Part shown: piece by piece, positions 1 to 7,437 of the stretch | Numbering within the stretch: position 1 is the first letter of the stretch | Layout: every line of letters begins with the position of its first letter | Assembly: GCA_024643485.1 (NCBI GenBank) | Contig: JAHEMU010000010.1 | Coordinates: 1 to 18,439 of the forward strand | Length of the DNA stretch: 18,439 bases | Direction of reading: 5' to 3' | DNA from: Cytophagales bacterium | Lineage (GTDB): Bacteria; Bacteroidota; Bacteroidia; Cytophagales; Cyclobacteriaceae | Program-made: the position numbers and the translations under genes | The notes under the pieces: generated by a model | Told to the model about the DNA's origin: nothing | Seen by the model: the letters and a program-made list of their open reading frames with translations, nothing else | The model's database searches: none

Positions 1-584
1 CCTCCGGCCCAAATTTCATTCGCGTTTTCCGGATTGACTTTGACAAAGCTCAAGCCACCACCGGCTACAGCTTGCCACTCTCCCCATTTTTTAGTCCATG
101 TTGAACCAAAATCTTCCGAAACAGCGATTACACCATCGCCAATAGCATAAACTGAATTATCTACATTTGGAACGCCGCAAAAACCTATTACTTTTTCATT
201 CGTTACCTCACCAAATCCATTGGGTAATAATGTCCAAGAATTCCCTGCATTTGTAGTGGTATAAAGTTCAGAATTTTCGGGAACTAAATCATCCACAATT
301 GAAACCAAAATGGAGTTTTTGTTGCGCAAATAGAACGCGCGTACATTTTTTCCTCTAAATCCTAATTCTTCCCATTGAGAAGAAGAAAGCGACATGTTTT
401 TTCTTAATATTCCCTGATCGGTTCCTGCGTAAATCCAATTTTCAAAAACCTTTAGCTGATAAACGGTTTTGCCATCCAACCCTATCAAATTCCAATTAGA
501 CCTTGGTGCAGGTGGGTCGTCTTTACAAGCTCCCACTATCACAAGTAAAATCAGTATAATAAAAGACTTTTTAATATAATTCAT
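1..584 (-). CDS. BNR/Ycf48-like repeat lipoprotein (partial, 3' end cut off)
   Basis: The frame is open from an ATG at 584 down to the window edge, giving 194 codons with no stop, so the C-terminus is missing. The N-terminus is a lipoprotein signal: two lysines, a hydrophobic run, and a lipobox VGAC with the Cys at residue 20, followed by an acidic, proline-rich linker. The body holds short repeats of the BNR type (S/T-x-D/N-x-G-x-x-W), for example TTNAGNSW and SEDFGSTW, each followed by a beta-rich segment. This points to a beta-propeller of the sialidase/VPS10/Ycf48 kind. Such proteins are exported and often bind partners or glycans; no catalytic role can be assigned from what is visible. 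It begins 20 bases after the cytochrome c gene on the same strand, so it is probably the last or a late gene of that transcript. Confidence 0.8.
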   Translation of the reverse strand, partial: MNYIKKSFIILILLVIVGACKDDPPAPRSNWNLIGLDGKTVYQLKVFENWIYAGTDQGILRKNMSLSSSQWEELGFRGKNVRAFYLRNKNSILVSIVDDLVPENSELYTTTNAGNSWTLLPNGFGEVTNEKVIGFCGVPNVDNSVYAIGDGVIAVSEDFGSTWTKKWGEWQAVAGGGLSFVKVNPENANEIWAG

Positions 585-604
585 TGCACTATATTTTTGG
601 AAGT

Positions 605-1033
605 TTACTCGCATGATTTTAATAATGATTCAATTTCCTTTACGTCAATAAGTCCCTTTTCATTTCCCCAGGAATTATATACAAAAGTAACAATTTCAGC
701 TACTTCAATATTCCCCAGATCGATAGACGGCATAGGAAGGTTATAAACCTTTCCATTTACCGTTAAAGTATCATTTGTGCCATTTTTAATGATACAAATA
801 CTCTTTTCAAACTCATTTTTCAAATAATCCGACCCTGCTAAAGGAGGATATAACCCGCGAAGTCCTTCACCATTTTTTTGATGACAATTCGCACAATGTT
901 GTTCAAAAAGCCTTTCTCCTGCTACTCTATACCTTTTAAATTTTACTTTTTCAGGGCTATAATCACAGGAAGAGATAAAAATTAATACACCAATTATTAT
1001 AAAAGGTAACTTAAAAAGTTGACTAATTTTCAT
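605..1033 (-). CDS. Lipoprotein c-type cytochrome (class I, mono-haem)
   Basis: The 142-residue protein has a lipoprotein signal peptide with lipobox ISSC (Cys 23), so it should be anchored on the periplasmic side of a membrane. The haem-attachment motif C-A-N-C-H lies at residues 47-51, preceded by the usual GERLFEQH helix. A Met in the LPMP segment (residue 101) is the natural sixth haem ligand. The C-terminal helix (EVAEIVTFVYNSWGN) is typical of the cytochrome c fold. The likely role is carrying electrons to or from a respiratory complex. Its start overlaps the end of the SCO gene by 11 bases, so the two are probably translationally coupled. The partner oxidase is not in the window. Family assignment is firm; the redox partner is unknown. 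Confidence 0.9.
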   Translation of the reverse strand: MKISQLFKLPFIIIGVLIFISSCDYSPEKVKFKRYRVAGERLFEQHCANCHQKNGEGLRGLYPPLAGSDYLKNEFEKSICIIKNGTNDTLTVNGKVYNLPMPSIDLGNIEVAEIVTFVYNSWGNEKGLIDVKEIESLLKSCE

Positions 1034-1649
1034 TTAACAACTTTTTAATATCCCCAATCATCACATTTACTTCCTCCGCATCAGTGCCATTGTAAGCCCC
1101 TCTTATGTGCCTGTTTTTATCGATTAAAAAGAACCGGCCGCTATGGGTAAGTCCGGCAGCACCTTGGTCAGCAATTGAAGCCATATAGCTGGTTTGTCCT
1201 AATTTATAGATAACCTCTTTATCTCCGGTAACAAATTTCCATTTTGCGCCATCCACACCAAGGCGCTCTGAAAAGTCTTTTAAAACGGCTACTGAGTCAT
1301 GTTTCGGGTCTATTGTGTGGGATAAAAACATCAAAGAAGGTTCGCTTCCAATGCTATCATACACCCTTAACATTTGGGCTTTCATTTTAGGACAAATATC
1401 AGGGCAGGTGGTAAAGAAGAAATCGGCAATGTAAATACCTTTTGAAAATGTCTCATTAGTCACCCAATTGCTATCTTGATCTACAAATTTAAAATCTTCA
1501 ATTTGATGAAAAACGGTATCGACACCGTCTCCATTTTTCACAATTTCAAATCTACCTAACTTAGGCAAGGGCAATTCTTTCTTAATTGTTGGTTTACATT
1601 CATAAAAAAATAGCGTAACCAATGCCAGTGCAATTACAGATCGTATCAT
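1023..1649 (-). CDS. SCO1/SenC family copper chaperone
   Basis: This is a thioredoxin-fold SCO protein of 208 residues. The copper-binding pair is seen in TTCPDICPKMK (Cys 82 and Cys 86, the SCO-type CxxxC), and the third ligand is His 169 in LTHSGRFFLID. SCO proteins deliver copper to the CuA site of cytochrome c oxidase and may also reduce its cysteines. A single hydrophobic segment at residues 4-16 should export or anchor it. It ends in FFYEC, which resembles a lipobox but has Glu before the Cys, so it may be an uncleaved anchor. The ATG overlaps the hemJ stop as ATGA, and the gene's 3' end overlaps the cytochrome c gene, so it sits inside a tight respiratory-assembly operon. Confidence 0.93.
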   Translation of the reverse strand: MIRSVIALALVTLFFYECKPTIKKELPLPKLGRFEIVKNGDGVDTVFHQIEDFKFVDQDSNWVTNETFSKGIYIADFFFTTCPDICPKMKAQMLRVYDSIGSEPSLMFLSHTIDPKHDSVAVLKDFSERLGVDGAKWKFVTGDKEVIYKLGQTSYMASIADQGAAGLTHSGRFFLIDKNRHIRGAYNGTDAEEVNVMIGDIKKLLNEN

Positions 1650-2185
1650 TTTTTTTCTCTTAATTTTTTATACCATTTAATCAGAATAATCAACAAAGCC
1701 ATTGTTCCAAACAGCCCTACAATTCCCCAAACTACACTCAATGCAGTTCTTACTACAATAAGTAGAACAATTGCAATAAGTAATACCGTTGCTATTTCAT
1801 TCCACATTCTCAATCGATCAGAAGACATTGGAATAGAATCGTTTTGCAACTTTAAATATATCCTATGGCAGAGTAAGTGGTATATATACAAAAGCAAAAC
1901 AAATCCCAATTTTACCCACATATAGGCAAAATCGAGATGCCAGGATTGCAAATACAACACTACAATTCCCAATATCAAGGTGATAATTGCCGAAGGCCAA
2001 GTGATAATAACCCACAACCGATTGGTCATCAGTTTAAGTTGTGGCAAGAGGATATTTCGTTCATTTTCCGGCCGTTCCATTGCTTCTACCTGATAGATGA
2101 AAAGCCGAACGATATAAAATAGACCGGCAAACCAAGTGACAACGAAAATTATATGAAATGCTTTTAAGTAGGGGAAAAGTGCCAT
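1646..2185 (-). CDS. hemJ: HemJ-type protoporphyrinogen IX oxidase (often labelled CopD family)
   Basis: The 179-residue integral membrane protein has about five hydrophobic segments (roughly 5-30, 56-80, 88-108, 131-150 and 151-170). The opening YLKAFHIIFVVTWFAG followed by LFYIVRLFIY matches the HemJ/UPF0093 signature, including a conserved His (11) and Arg (27). A conserved Lys (92) occurs in the MWVKLGF segment. HemJ oxidises protoporphyrinogen IX to protoporphyrin IX, the step before iron insertion in haem synthesis. Automated pipelines often call the family CopD, but the copper-resistance label is misleading here. It is the first gene of the tight hemJ-SCO-cytochrome c group, and its stop overlaps the SCO start by four bases. 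A TAnnTTTG element lies just upstream, so it may have its own promoter after the MOSC gene. Confidence 0.88.
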   Translation of the reverse strand: MALFPYLKAFHIIFVVTWFAGLFYIVRLFIYQVEAMERPENERNILLPQLKLMTNRLWVIITWPSAIITLILGIVVLYLQSWHLDFAYMWVKLGFVLLLYIYHLLCHRIYLKLQNDSIPMSSDRLRMWNEIATVLLIAIVLLIVVRTALSVVWGIVGLFGTMALLIILIKWYKKLREKK

Positions 2186-2200
2186 ATTTTAGAAATTATA

Positions 2201-2208
2201 CAAATTTA
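2201..2208 (-). promoter_or_regulatory. Putative -7 promoter element upstream of hemJ
   Basis: On the minus strand this reads TAAATTTG, an exact match to the Bacteroidota -7 consensus TAnnTTTG. It lies in the 43-base gap between the MOSC stop and the hemJ ATG, which starts 16 bases downstream. I see no well-spaced -33 TTG, so the call rests on one element and its position. Confidence 0.35.
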
Positions 2209-2228
2209 AGCGCATTTTTCAATTCGAC

Positions 2229-3002
2229 CTATAATTTCACGTCTATCTGTTCATTCACTCGCAATATTCCTGTATTTACCGGTGATGCCAACACACCAAA
2301 CGCAACGCCATCCTTCATTTTCCGATGAGCAGCTAGCTCTTGCAATGGTTTTTCGGAGACCTCGCCTGTCAATGGATTAACATTGATCATTTTACACCTC
2401 ATACACTGACTTTCAGCTATCATTTTAACTGAGGAAGTACCAAAGCTTTTCCATGAATCTTCTTCAAATGGATCAACTCCATCAACAATTATATTTGGTC
2501 GAAAATGAAGGGGGGTTACAGGTGAAGAAAATTGTTTATTGAGCCAATTTACCGATTCATTATTTACTACCAAGAAAGGCAGTCGGTCAGATAAATTTAC
2601 TTTCCCCTTATTATATTTCCTTTCTCTTAATGCATCGTCCTGCATCATTACCAACGAGCACTTTATATTAAGGTAATTGCTAAAAAACTGATCTGCATGA
2701 CTATCCGATTTTAAAATTGTCACTTCATCTTCCCATACCTTCGCTCGATCATGAATATTAAATGAGTTGAAATTGGCCTCCACTGATTCTTTATCGTGAT
2801 GGAAAACCAATCCTTGCTCTTTGATATCAACACCAATATGCACCAATTGTGGGTATTTCCTTTGAGTTATAAAAGTGCCTTTTTCATCGACCAGCATCCA
2901 TTTACGATCGTATTTCAAACCACGTTCAGTCACTTCCCATTTTGAAACTTGAAGTGGTGAAAGGGATTTTACAGGATAAACTAACAATTGCTTAATAAAC
3001 AT
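2229..3002 (-). CDS. MOSC domain protein (mARC/YcbX-like, molybdenum cofactor-binding)
   Basis: The 257-residue protein has a MOSC N-terminal beta-barrel (about 1-115, opening with IKQLLVYPVKSLSPL) and a MOSC domain (about 125-255). Visible family marks are LHFRPNIIVDG (about 165-175), FEEDSW, and the CMRCKMINVNPLTGE segment. Cys 203 in that segment is the likely molybdenum ligand by analogy with mARC, and Cys 200 is a nearby alternative. Members such as mARC and YcbX reduce N-hydroxylated compounds using a sulfurated molybdenum cofactor and an electron-donor partner. YcbX carries a fused ferredoxin domain; none is present here, so an external donor would be needed. The length fits the short, ferredoxin-free class. 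It is divergent from the serine dehydratase gene, with 153 bases between them, and lies upstream of hemJ on the same strand. The actual substrate is unknown. Confidence 0.88.
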   Translation of the reverse strand: MFIKQLLVYPVKSLSPLQVSKWEVTERGLKYDRKWMLVDEKGTFITQRKYPQLVHIGVDIKEQGLVFHHDKESVEANFNSFNIHDRAKVWEDEVTILKSDSHADQFFSNYLNIKCSLVMMQDDALRERKYNKGKVNLSDRLPFLVVNNESVNWLNKQFSSPVTPLHFRPNIIVDGVDPFEEDSWKSFGTSSVKMIAESQCMRCKMINVNPLTGEVSEKPLQELAAHRKMKDGVAFGVLASPVNTGILRVNEQIDVKL

Positions 3003-3104
3003 TTCGACCTATTTATGGTTGAAGATAGAGGTTCTTAAGAGGAACTACAACAACTCAATTTAATTTGAGGAATCTTGAAAGAGACAATTAGACAAAATAT
3101 TGAT

Positions 3105-3112
3105 TAACTTTG
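3105..3112 (+). promoter_or_regulatory. Putative -7 promoter element of the serine dehydratase gene
   Basis: TAACTTTG matches the Bacteroidota TAnnTTTG element exactly and lies 43 bases before the ATG at 3156, in the divergent intergenic region. No TTG occurs at the usual 17-23-base distance upstream; the nearest one is about 27 bases away. Confidence 0.38.
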
Positions 3113-3155
3113 ATTCCCAAACCATACCCTATTATTCACCTAATTCACAGAAGTC

Positions 3156-4049
3156 ATGCTTTTCGAAACATTTGCTGAATGGAAAAAATTTCTGGATACT
3201 GAGAAAAAAGAAATTTTCGAACCTGTTTTAGAATACGAAAAAAAACAGCGTGGCACGTCAAAAGAAGACGTAATTAAAGGACTTTCTGAAGCCTTGAAGG
3301 TGATGTTCGACGCGGTTCACACAGGACTAACGGAGGACATGCAATCGCGGTCGGGGATGATAAATAATGGAGCAAAAAAAGTTTTTAATCACCCTGTTTC
3401 GGTATTAAATATAGAATTTCAACAACTTATCGCTCGGGCTTTAGCGGCAAAAGAGGTAAACAGTTGTATGGGAAGGGTTGTTGCTGCGCCAACCGCTGGC
3501 GCATCAGGAATTATCCCGGGCGTGCTTTATACGCTAAATGATATTCATCAGATTGAGGAAAAACGGCTGATTGAAGGCCTATTAATCAGTGCAGGGATTG
3601 GATTAATTATTGAGAAAAAGGCTTCACTAGCTGGAGCTGTAGGTGGTTGTCAGGCAGAAACTGGTTCGGCAGCCGCAATGGCTTCAGGGGCAATTGTATA
3701 TTGCTTAGGAGGTGATTTTCAACAAATTTCCAATGCAGTTGGCATTACCATTCAATGCATGTTAGGGTTAGTTTGCGATCCCGTAGCGGGTTTGGTGGAA
3801 GTGCCCTGTGTTGTTCGAAATGCCAGTGCTGCCGCGATTGCTTTTTCATCCGCTCAAATTGCCCTTTCAGGCGTGAGCGGTGTGATCCCCGTGGATGAAT
3901 GCATTGATGCTATGGGTGAAGTCGGGCAAAGCATGGAGGATCGGTATAAAGAAACTGCAATGGGTGGTCTTGCTGCAACAAAAACAGGTCAGGCCATTTC
4001 CAAAAAGGTATTAATTTCGGATATTGAAATTATAGATGAAGAAAGCTAA
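3156..4049 (+). CDS. sdaAA: L-serine dehydratase, iron-sulfur dependent, alpha subunit
   Basis: The 297-residue protein has the catalytic alpha-domain signature of [4Fe-4S] L-serine ammonia-lyases: SRSGMINNGAKK (about 64-75), MGRVVAAPTAGASGIIPG (about 105-122), GGCQAETGSAAAM, and CDPVAGLVEVPC. Cys 165, 207 and 218 are the probable cluster ligands; their 42- and 11-residue spacings are those I recall for the single-chain Legionella enzyme. The enzyme converts L-serine to pyruvate and ammonia. Two-subunit members of the family use a separate beta chain (ACT-containing), which is absent from this window. The stop overlaps the convergent DUF4440-like gene by four bases. The length is normal for a stand-alone alpha chain, so this is not a truncation. 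Confidence 0.93.
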   Translation: MLFETFAEWKKFLDTEKKEIFEPVLEYEKKQRGTSKEDVIKGLSEALKVMFDAVHTGLTEDMQSRSGMINNGAKKVFNHPVSVLNIEFQQLIARALAAKEVNSCMGRVVAAPTAGASGIIPGVLYTLNDIHQIEEKRLIEGLLISAGIGLIIEKKASLAGAVGGCQAETGSAAAMASGAIVYCLGGDFQQISNAVGITIQCMLGLVCDPVAGLVEVPCVVRNASAAAIAFSSAQIALSGVSGVIPVDECIDAMGEVGQSMEDRYKETAMGGLAATKTGQAISKKVLISDIEIIDEES

Positions 4050-4495
4050 TTGCCTAAACCTTCATTCCCAATATCTAGAACAAACCTCCAATGACCTTCA
4101 TGGTCAATTTTCCAAATTGAAACATAGGTTCCTTTTTGAGACGGTATTGAATCAGCTTTGAACTCAAGGTTCCAAAATCCCCAAGTATAGGCCAATTCCC
4201 CTGAGTTGGCGATGTGTCCCCTTTCAGGTTCCCATGTAAGCGTATAGGTATCATCAGCGCTATTGGCATATTGATTTTCTAATGCCACTTTCCCTTGTAA
4301 TGGTTTATTTCCTGGGCGAATCATCACTACCGAATCATCGGCAAAATGTAAAAACGCTTTTTGCATACCTAAATCGGCAGACATTTTAGAAAATTGACGG
4401 TCGGCTTCCATCACCGCCGTAGCGTCTGGTATGGGCTGTTCACAACTCATGAATGACAAAGGAAATATTAAAAATATAAAATATTTGAATTTCAT
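4046..4495 (-). CDS. DUF4440 / SnoaL-like (NTF2-fold) lipoprotein
   Basis: I place the start at the ATG at 4495 (149 residues). The frame could begin two codons earlier at a TTG, but that is less likely. A lipoprotein signal ends in the lipobox SFMSC (Cys 18), then EQPIPDA. The mature part looks like an NTF2/SnoaL cone fold: an N-terminal helix (AVMEADRQFSKMSADLGMQKAFLHFADDSVVMIRPG), then beta strands ending GTYVSIWKIDHEGHWRFVLDIG. That final tryptophan-rich strand pair is typical of DUF4440 proteins, which bind small ligands or have unknown function. The 3' end overlaps sdaAA tail to tail. No catalytic residue can be named. Confidence 0.8.
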   Translation of the reverse strand: MKFKYFIFLIFPLSFMSCEQPIPDATAVMEADRQFSKMSADLGMQKAFLHFADDSVVMIRPGNKPLQGKVALENQYANSADDTYTLTWEPERGHIANSGELAYTWGFWNLEFKADSIPSQKGTYVSIWKIDHEGHWRFVLDIGNEGLGN

Positions 4496-4593
4496 AACCA
4501 ATAGAATTATAAAAGGATAAATACTGAATTATTTTTACTTTTATAACAACGTAAATAAAGTTGAAAGGTTCATTCTCTTAAATACAATATGCA

Positions 4594-5091
4594 ATGACAC
4601 ATTTATTTGAAGAAAAACAACAGTTTAATCAATGGTGGTTAAATATCCTTTTACTATTGATTGCCATAATTCCAACCTGGGGAATTGTCCAACAGCTGAT
4701 TATGGGAATTCCGTTTGGAGACAAACCCATGTCTGATGGAGGCATTTTGCTTTTTTCGCTATTGATGTTTGGACTAATTGCCCTATTAAAATCCATCAGT
4801 CTCAAGACTACTATTAATAAGCATGGAATTAAAGTAACTTTATTTCCATTCGTAAATCGGACCATAAAGCTCGAATCGATCGTAACTTGCACCATTGTAA
4901 ATTACGGTTTCGTTGGGTATGGCGTCCGGTACAGCTTTAAATACGGCGTAATTTATAACATATCGGGAAAACTGGGCGTTTTAATCAAATTCACAAATGG
5001 CAAACAGCTGGTCATTGGAACCCAACAAGCAGAATCCATGAAAACAGCATTAAAAGAATTGGGAATTTCTATTGACAATAATTCTCTCTGA
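4594..5091 (+). CDS. Two-helix membrane protein with a PH-like C-terminal domain (DUF6141-like)
   Basis: The 165-residue protein begins with a short polar segment and two hydrophobic helices (about 15-37 and 49-67). These are followed by a beta-rich cytoplasmic-type domain with NKHGIKVTLFPFVNRTIKLESI, then GYGVRYSFKYGVIYNISG and LGVLIKFTNGKQLVIGTQQAESM. The pattern of two helices, then a strand-rich domain with an xIGTQ-type ending and a terminal helix, resembles bacterial PH-like membrane proteins and the DUF6141 group. I make this link from memory of the pattern. Function is unknown. The 3' end overlaps the convergent K+-channel gene by 23 bases. Confidence 0.75.
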   Translation: MTHLFEEKQQFNQWWLNILLLLIAIIPTWGIVQQLIMGIPFGDKPMSDGGILLFSLLMFGLIALLKSISLKTTINKHGIKVTLFPFVNRTIKLESIVTCTIVNYGFVGYGVRYSFKYGVIYNISGKLGVLIKFTNGKQLVIGTQQAESMKTALKELGISIDNNSL

Positions 5092-6139
5092 ACAAATCGA
5101 TACTTTCCGGTGAGCCTAGTAAAATAATGATATCACCGTCTCTTATTTCTTCTTCACCAGAAGGGTTGAATAAGAAATTCTTTTTACCCCGTTTGAAAGC
5201 GATGATACTTGCGCCTGTCGTGTTTCTAATATCCAATTGACGAATTGAAATATCTTTTGATTCCTTTTTCAATTGAGCATATTCCACCTCTTCCAACGCC
5301 ATTTGTTTATCATGCACACCACTCAACATCTCAAGAAATTCAATGACATAAGGCTTAGTGATCAGCTGGGCCATGTGTGCGCCACCCAATGAATCTGGCA
5401 TGACGACATTGTTTGCGCCTGCTCGATATAATTTTTTCTCAGAAATACTTTCCGACGCCCTGGCAATAATACGAAGGGAGGGGTTGAGTTGTCGGGCTGT
5501 CAAAACAATAAATACATTATCACTATCTTTTGGAAGTGTTGTTATTAGCGTTGTTGCCCTCTCTATCCCCGCTTCAAGCAGCACTTCATCTTGGGTAGAA
5601 TCCCCTTGAATAAATTGATATTTACTATATGCAGCTTGCGCATTGATTACCTCTGCCTCTTTTTCGACCACTACAAATTTTTGCTTTTCATTATAAAGCA
5701 CTTCAGCGGCTTTCACACCGTTTCTACCAAATCCACAAATAATGATGTGTTCTTTCATTTTTTTCACCTCACGGCCAATCATAAAATTATTCAATGCCTT
5801 CCTTAATTCCCCTTCAAAAAGGAAGGTAGAAAAGACGGAAATGACATAAGCAAAGATACCTAAATTTAAAATGATGTAAAAAGCAGTAAACATTCGTCCG
5901 TCTGGACTTAATTGGTGTACCTCTTGAAAACCTACAGTGGAAAAGGTAATAACGGCCATATAAAACGCATCAGCCACACCGAAGTCTTCGATTGACATAA
6001 ACATTAATATACCAATTACCATACTGCTCAGGAACAAGCCTATTGCTAACCAAAGTTTCCTAAAAACCCTGAGATTAAATATCCACATCCTTTTTTTACA
6101 AATTTTACCGCAATTTATAATAAAATGAGTTACGAACAT
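5069..6139 (-). CDS. K+ channel (two-TM pore) with RCK/TrkA-N and TrkA-C domains
   Basis: This 356-residue MthK-like protein has TM1 (about 29-48), a pore helix (57-67), the filter segment STVGFQEV (67-74), TM2 (84-108), an RCK/TrkA-N Rossmann domain (from about 131) and a TrkA-C domain (about 285-350). The Rossmann fold shows IIICGFGRNG (GxGxxG at 136-141) and a nucleotide-ribose acidic residue at Glu 159. Such proteins are K+ channels gated by ligand binding to the RCK ring. The filter deviates from TVGYGD: it reads TVGFQE, with Gln in place of the third-position Gly. The start may be the ATG at 6139 or Met 18 (6088), since the first 17 residues are not obviously conserved. It is divergent from the LETM1-related gene, 44 bases away. 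Confidence 0.88.
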   Translation of the reverse strand: MFVTHFIINCGKICKKRMWIFNLRVFRKLWLAIGLFLSSMVIGILMFMSIEDFGVADAFYMAVITFSTVGFQEVHQLSPDGRMFTAFYIILNLGIFAYVISVFSTFLFEGELRKALNNFMIGREVKKMKEHIIICGFGRNGVKAAEVLYNEKQKFVVVEKEAEVINAQAAYSKYQFIQGDSTQDEVLLEAGIERATTLITTLPKDSDNVFIVLTARQLNPSLRIIARASESISEKKLYRAGANNVVMPDSLGGAHMAQLITKPYVIEFLEMLSGVHDKQMALEEVEYAQLKKESKDISIRQLDIRNTTGASIIAFKRGKKNFLFNPSGEEEIRDGDIIILLGSPESIDLFRENYCQ

Positions 6140-6163
6140 GAAAAATTAGTATATTGAAGGCAC

Positions 6164-6171
6164 CAAAATTA
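6164..6171 (-). promoter_or_regulatory. Putative -7 promoter element of the K+-channel gene
   Basis: On the minus strand this reads TAATTTTG, an exact TAnnTTTG match, 25 bases before the ATG at 6139 in the 44-base divergent gap. A convincing -33 TTG is not visible. Confidence 0.33.
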
Positions 6172-6183
6172 CAATAGAAAATA

Positions 6184-7437
6184 ATGAATCTGAGTAAAAA
6201 GGGTTGGCTTAAAGATTACCTACTACTAAAGGAAAGTGAATATCGAAATGGAATCACCTTAGATTTGATTAATCGAGGCCATCATCCTGATGAAACTTTA
6301 TACAGCCTCATTCAGCCAACGGGGATTATGTACGGTTTCCCCCTAAAGGATTTACATAAAGAACAGGCGGAAAATCAAGAATCCAGAGTGAAATTACTTT
6401 TGATGGATACTCTCATGAGTAGTTATTTTTTATTAGAAAAAAACAGAAGTAATGCCGATTTAGGGTTTGATCACATTTCCACTTCAGCGGTAAATCACAT
6501 CGGTCAATTTTATAATTCTGTATACGATAACTTATACACCTCCGGAACAACCATTTTTGGGCAAAAGCGCACTCCAGATGACATCGTTGAAAAAATCTTG
6601 GACAAAAGGATAAAGAAAACAACGAACGTAAATTTCTGGTCTGGATTTTTTCACAATAGTTTATTGTTTCTAGACATTTATTTTTTCCGTCAATGGGTGC
6701 AAGCGAGTCATGAAAAGGCCGTTTCTGAGTTTATTAAAATTCAGATTGACGAACTTCGGTTAACAGTAGTTAGGGTGATGGCCGGGGCAGCACACGCGAA
6801 TAAAGTAGTAGAAAAGGAAGAACAAAAAATGTTTCAATATTTTATTGATTCCCTTCCTGCTTCACAAGCAATCAAAAAAACAGCATCAGAATATTTTGAG
6901 AAAGGCATTAATGTTGATGAAATTGATATGCCTCAAGACGACAGTTGGATTCTTAAAAAATATCTACTCGAATTGGCAATTCTTATCGCATGGGCCGACC
7001 GAAAGGTTCAAGATGAAGAATATGATTTCCTATTAAATTTAAATATTAAAATGGGATTTTCCGCCGATGATTTTGAGAATAGCATGATAGCAGTGGAAGG
7101 CTTTGTTCTCGATTATTGGGAAGAAATTGACAAGTTACAAGGAAAACAAGATTTTGAAACCATTTCAAATCGGTACAAAGACCGCCTCGAAAAAATTATC
7201 ATTCGATATCAGGATATCCTATATAAAGAAGTACAAAATCGAAAGGAATTAGCCACTCTTTTACATGACGCGAAAAGTAGAGAATTATCGGATAAAGAAA
7301 ATGAATTTATTAGAGAGGGGTTAATTGAAGTACTGGAATCTCTTCCAGCTTTTGAGATTATTTCGTTGCCAAGACGATTTCTATCTCTTCAAGTCTTAAT
7401 GCGTATTTTACCTTCCGACTTTTTCAAAAAGATATAA
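6184..7437 (+). CDS. LETM1-related, TerB-like protein (biofilm-associated family)
   Basis: The 417-residue, mostly helical, probably cytosolic protein has no signal peptide. The middle contains a TerB-like module. One half is MAGAAHANKVVEKEEQKMF (about 199-217). The other is LAILIAWADRKVQDEEYDFL (about 264-283); its A-D-x-x-V-x-x-E-E pattern resembles the acidic sites of TerB/DjlA proteins. The last 60 residues (from KELATLLHDAKSRELSDKE, with LPAFEIISLPRRFLSLQVLMRILPSDFF) resemble the LETM1 domain end. I recognise this as the Bacteroidota family named LETM1-related biofilm-associated protein, by pattern only. The biochemical role is unknown. A strong hairpin terminator begins inside its last codons. 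Confidence 0.75.
   Translation: MNLSKKGWLKDYLLLKESEYRNGITLDLINRGHHPDETLYSLIQPTGIMYGFPLKDLHKEQAENQESRVKLLLMDTLMSSYFLLEKNRSNADLGFDHISTSAVNHIGQFYNSVYDNLYTSGTTIFGQKRTPDDIVEKILDKRIKKTTNVNFWSGFFHNSLLFLDIYFFRQWVQASHEKAVSEFIKIQIDELRLTVVRVMAGAAHANKVVEKEEQKMFQYFIDSLPASQAIKKTASEYFEKGINVDEIDMPQDDSWILKKYLLELAILIAWADRKVQDEEYDFLLNLNIKMGFSADDFENSMIAVEGFVLDYWEEIDKLQGKQDFETISNRYKDRLEKIIIRYQDILYKEVQNRKELATLLHDAKSRELSDKENEFIREGLIEVLESLPAFEIISLPRRFLSLQVLMRILPSDFFKKI

Noticed and set aside
1877..2122. Open frame of 81 codons on the plus strand inside hemJ
   Set aside because: It is antisense to a well-supported gene, its composition is not protein-like, and no family resemblance is visible.
1646..2185. Copper-resistance protein CopD as the name for the 179-residue membrane protein
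   Set aside because: The KAFH...TWFAG...RLFIY pattern and length match HemJ; CopD is a broad default label.
3054..3069. CTCAA/TTGAG inverted repeat in the MOSC-sdaAA gap
   Set aside because: Five base pairs around a six-base loop is too weak for a terminator or a credible operator.
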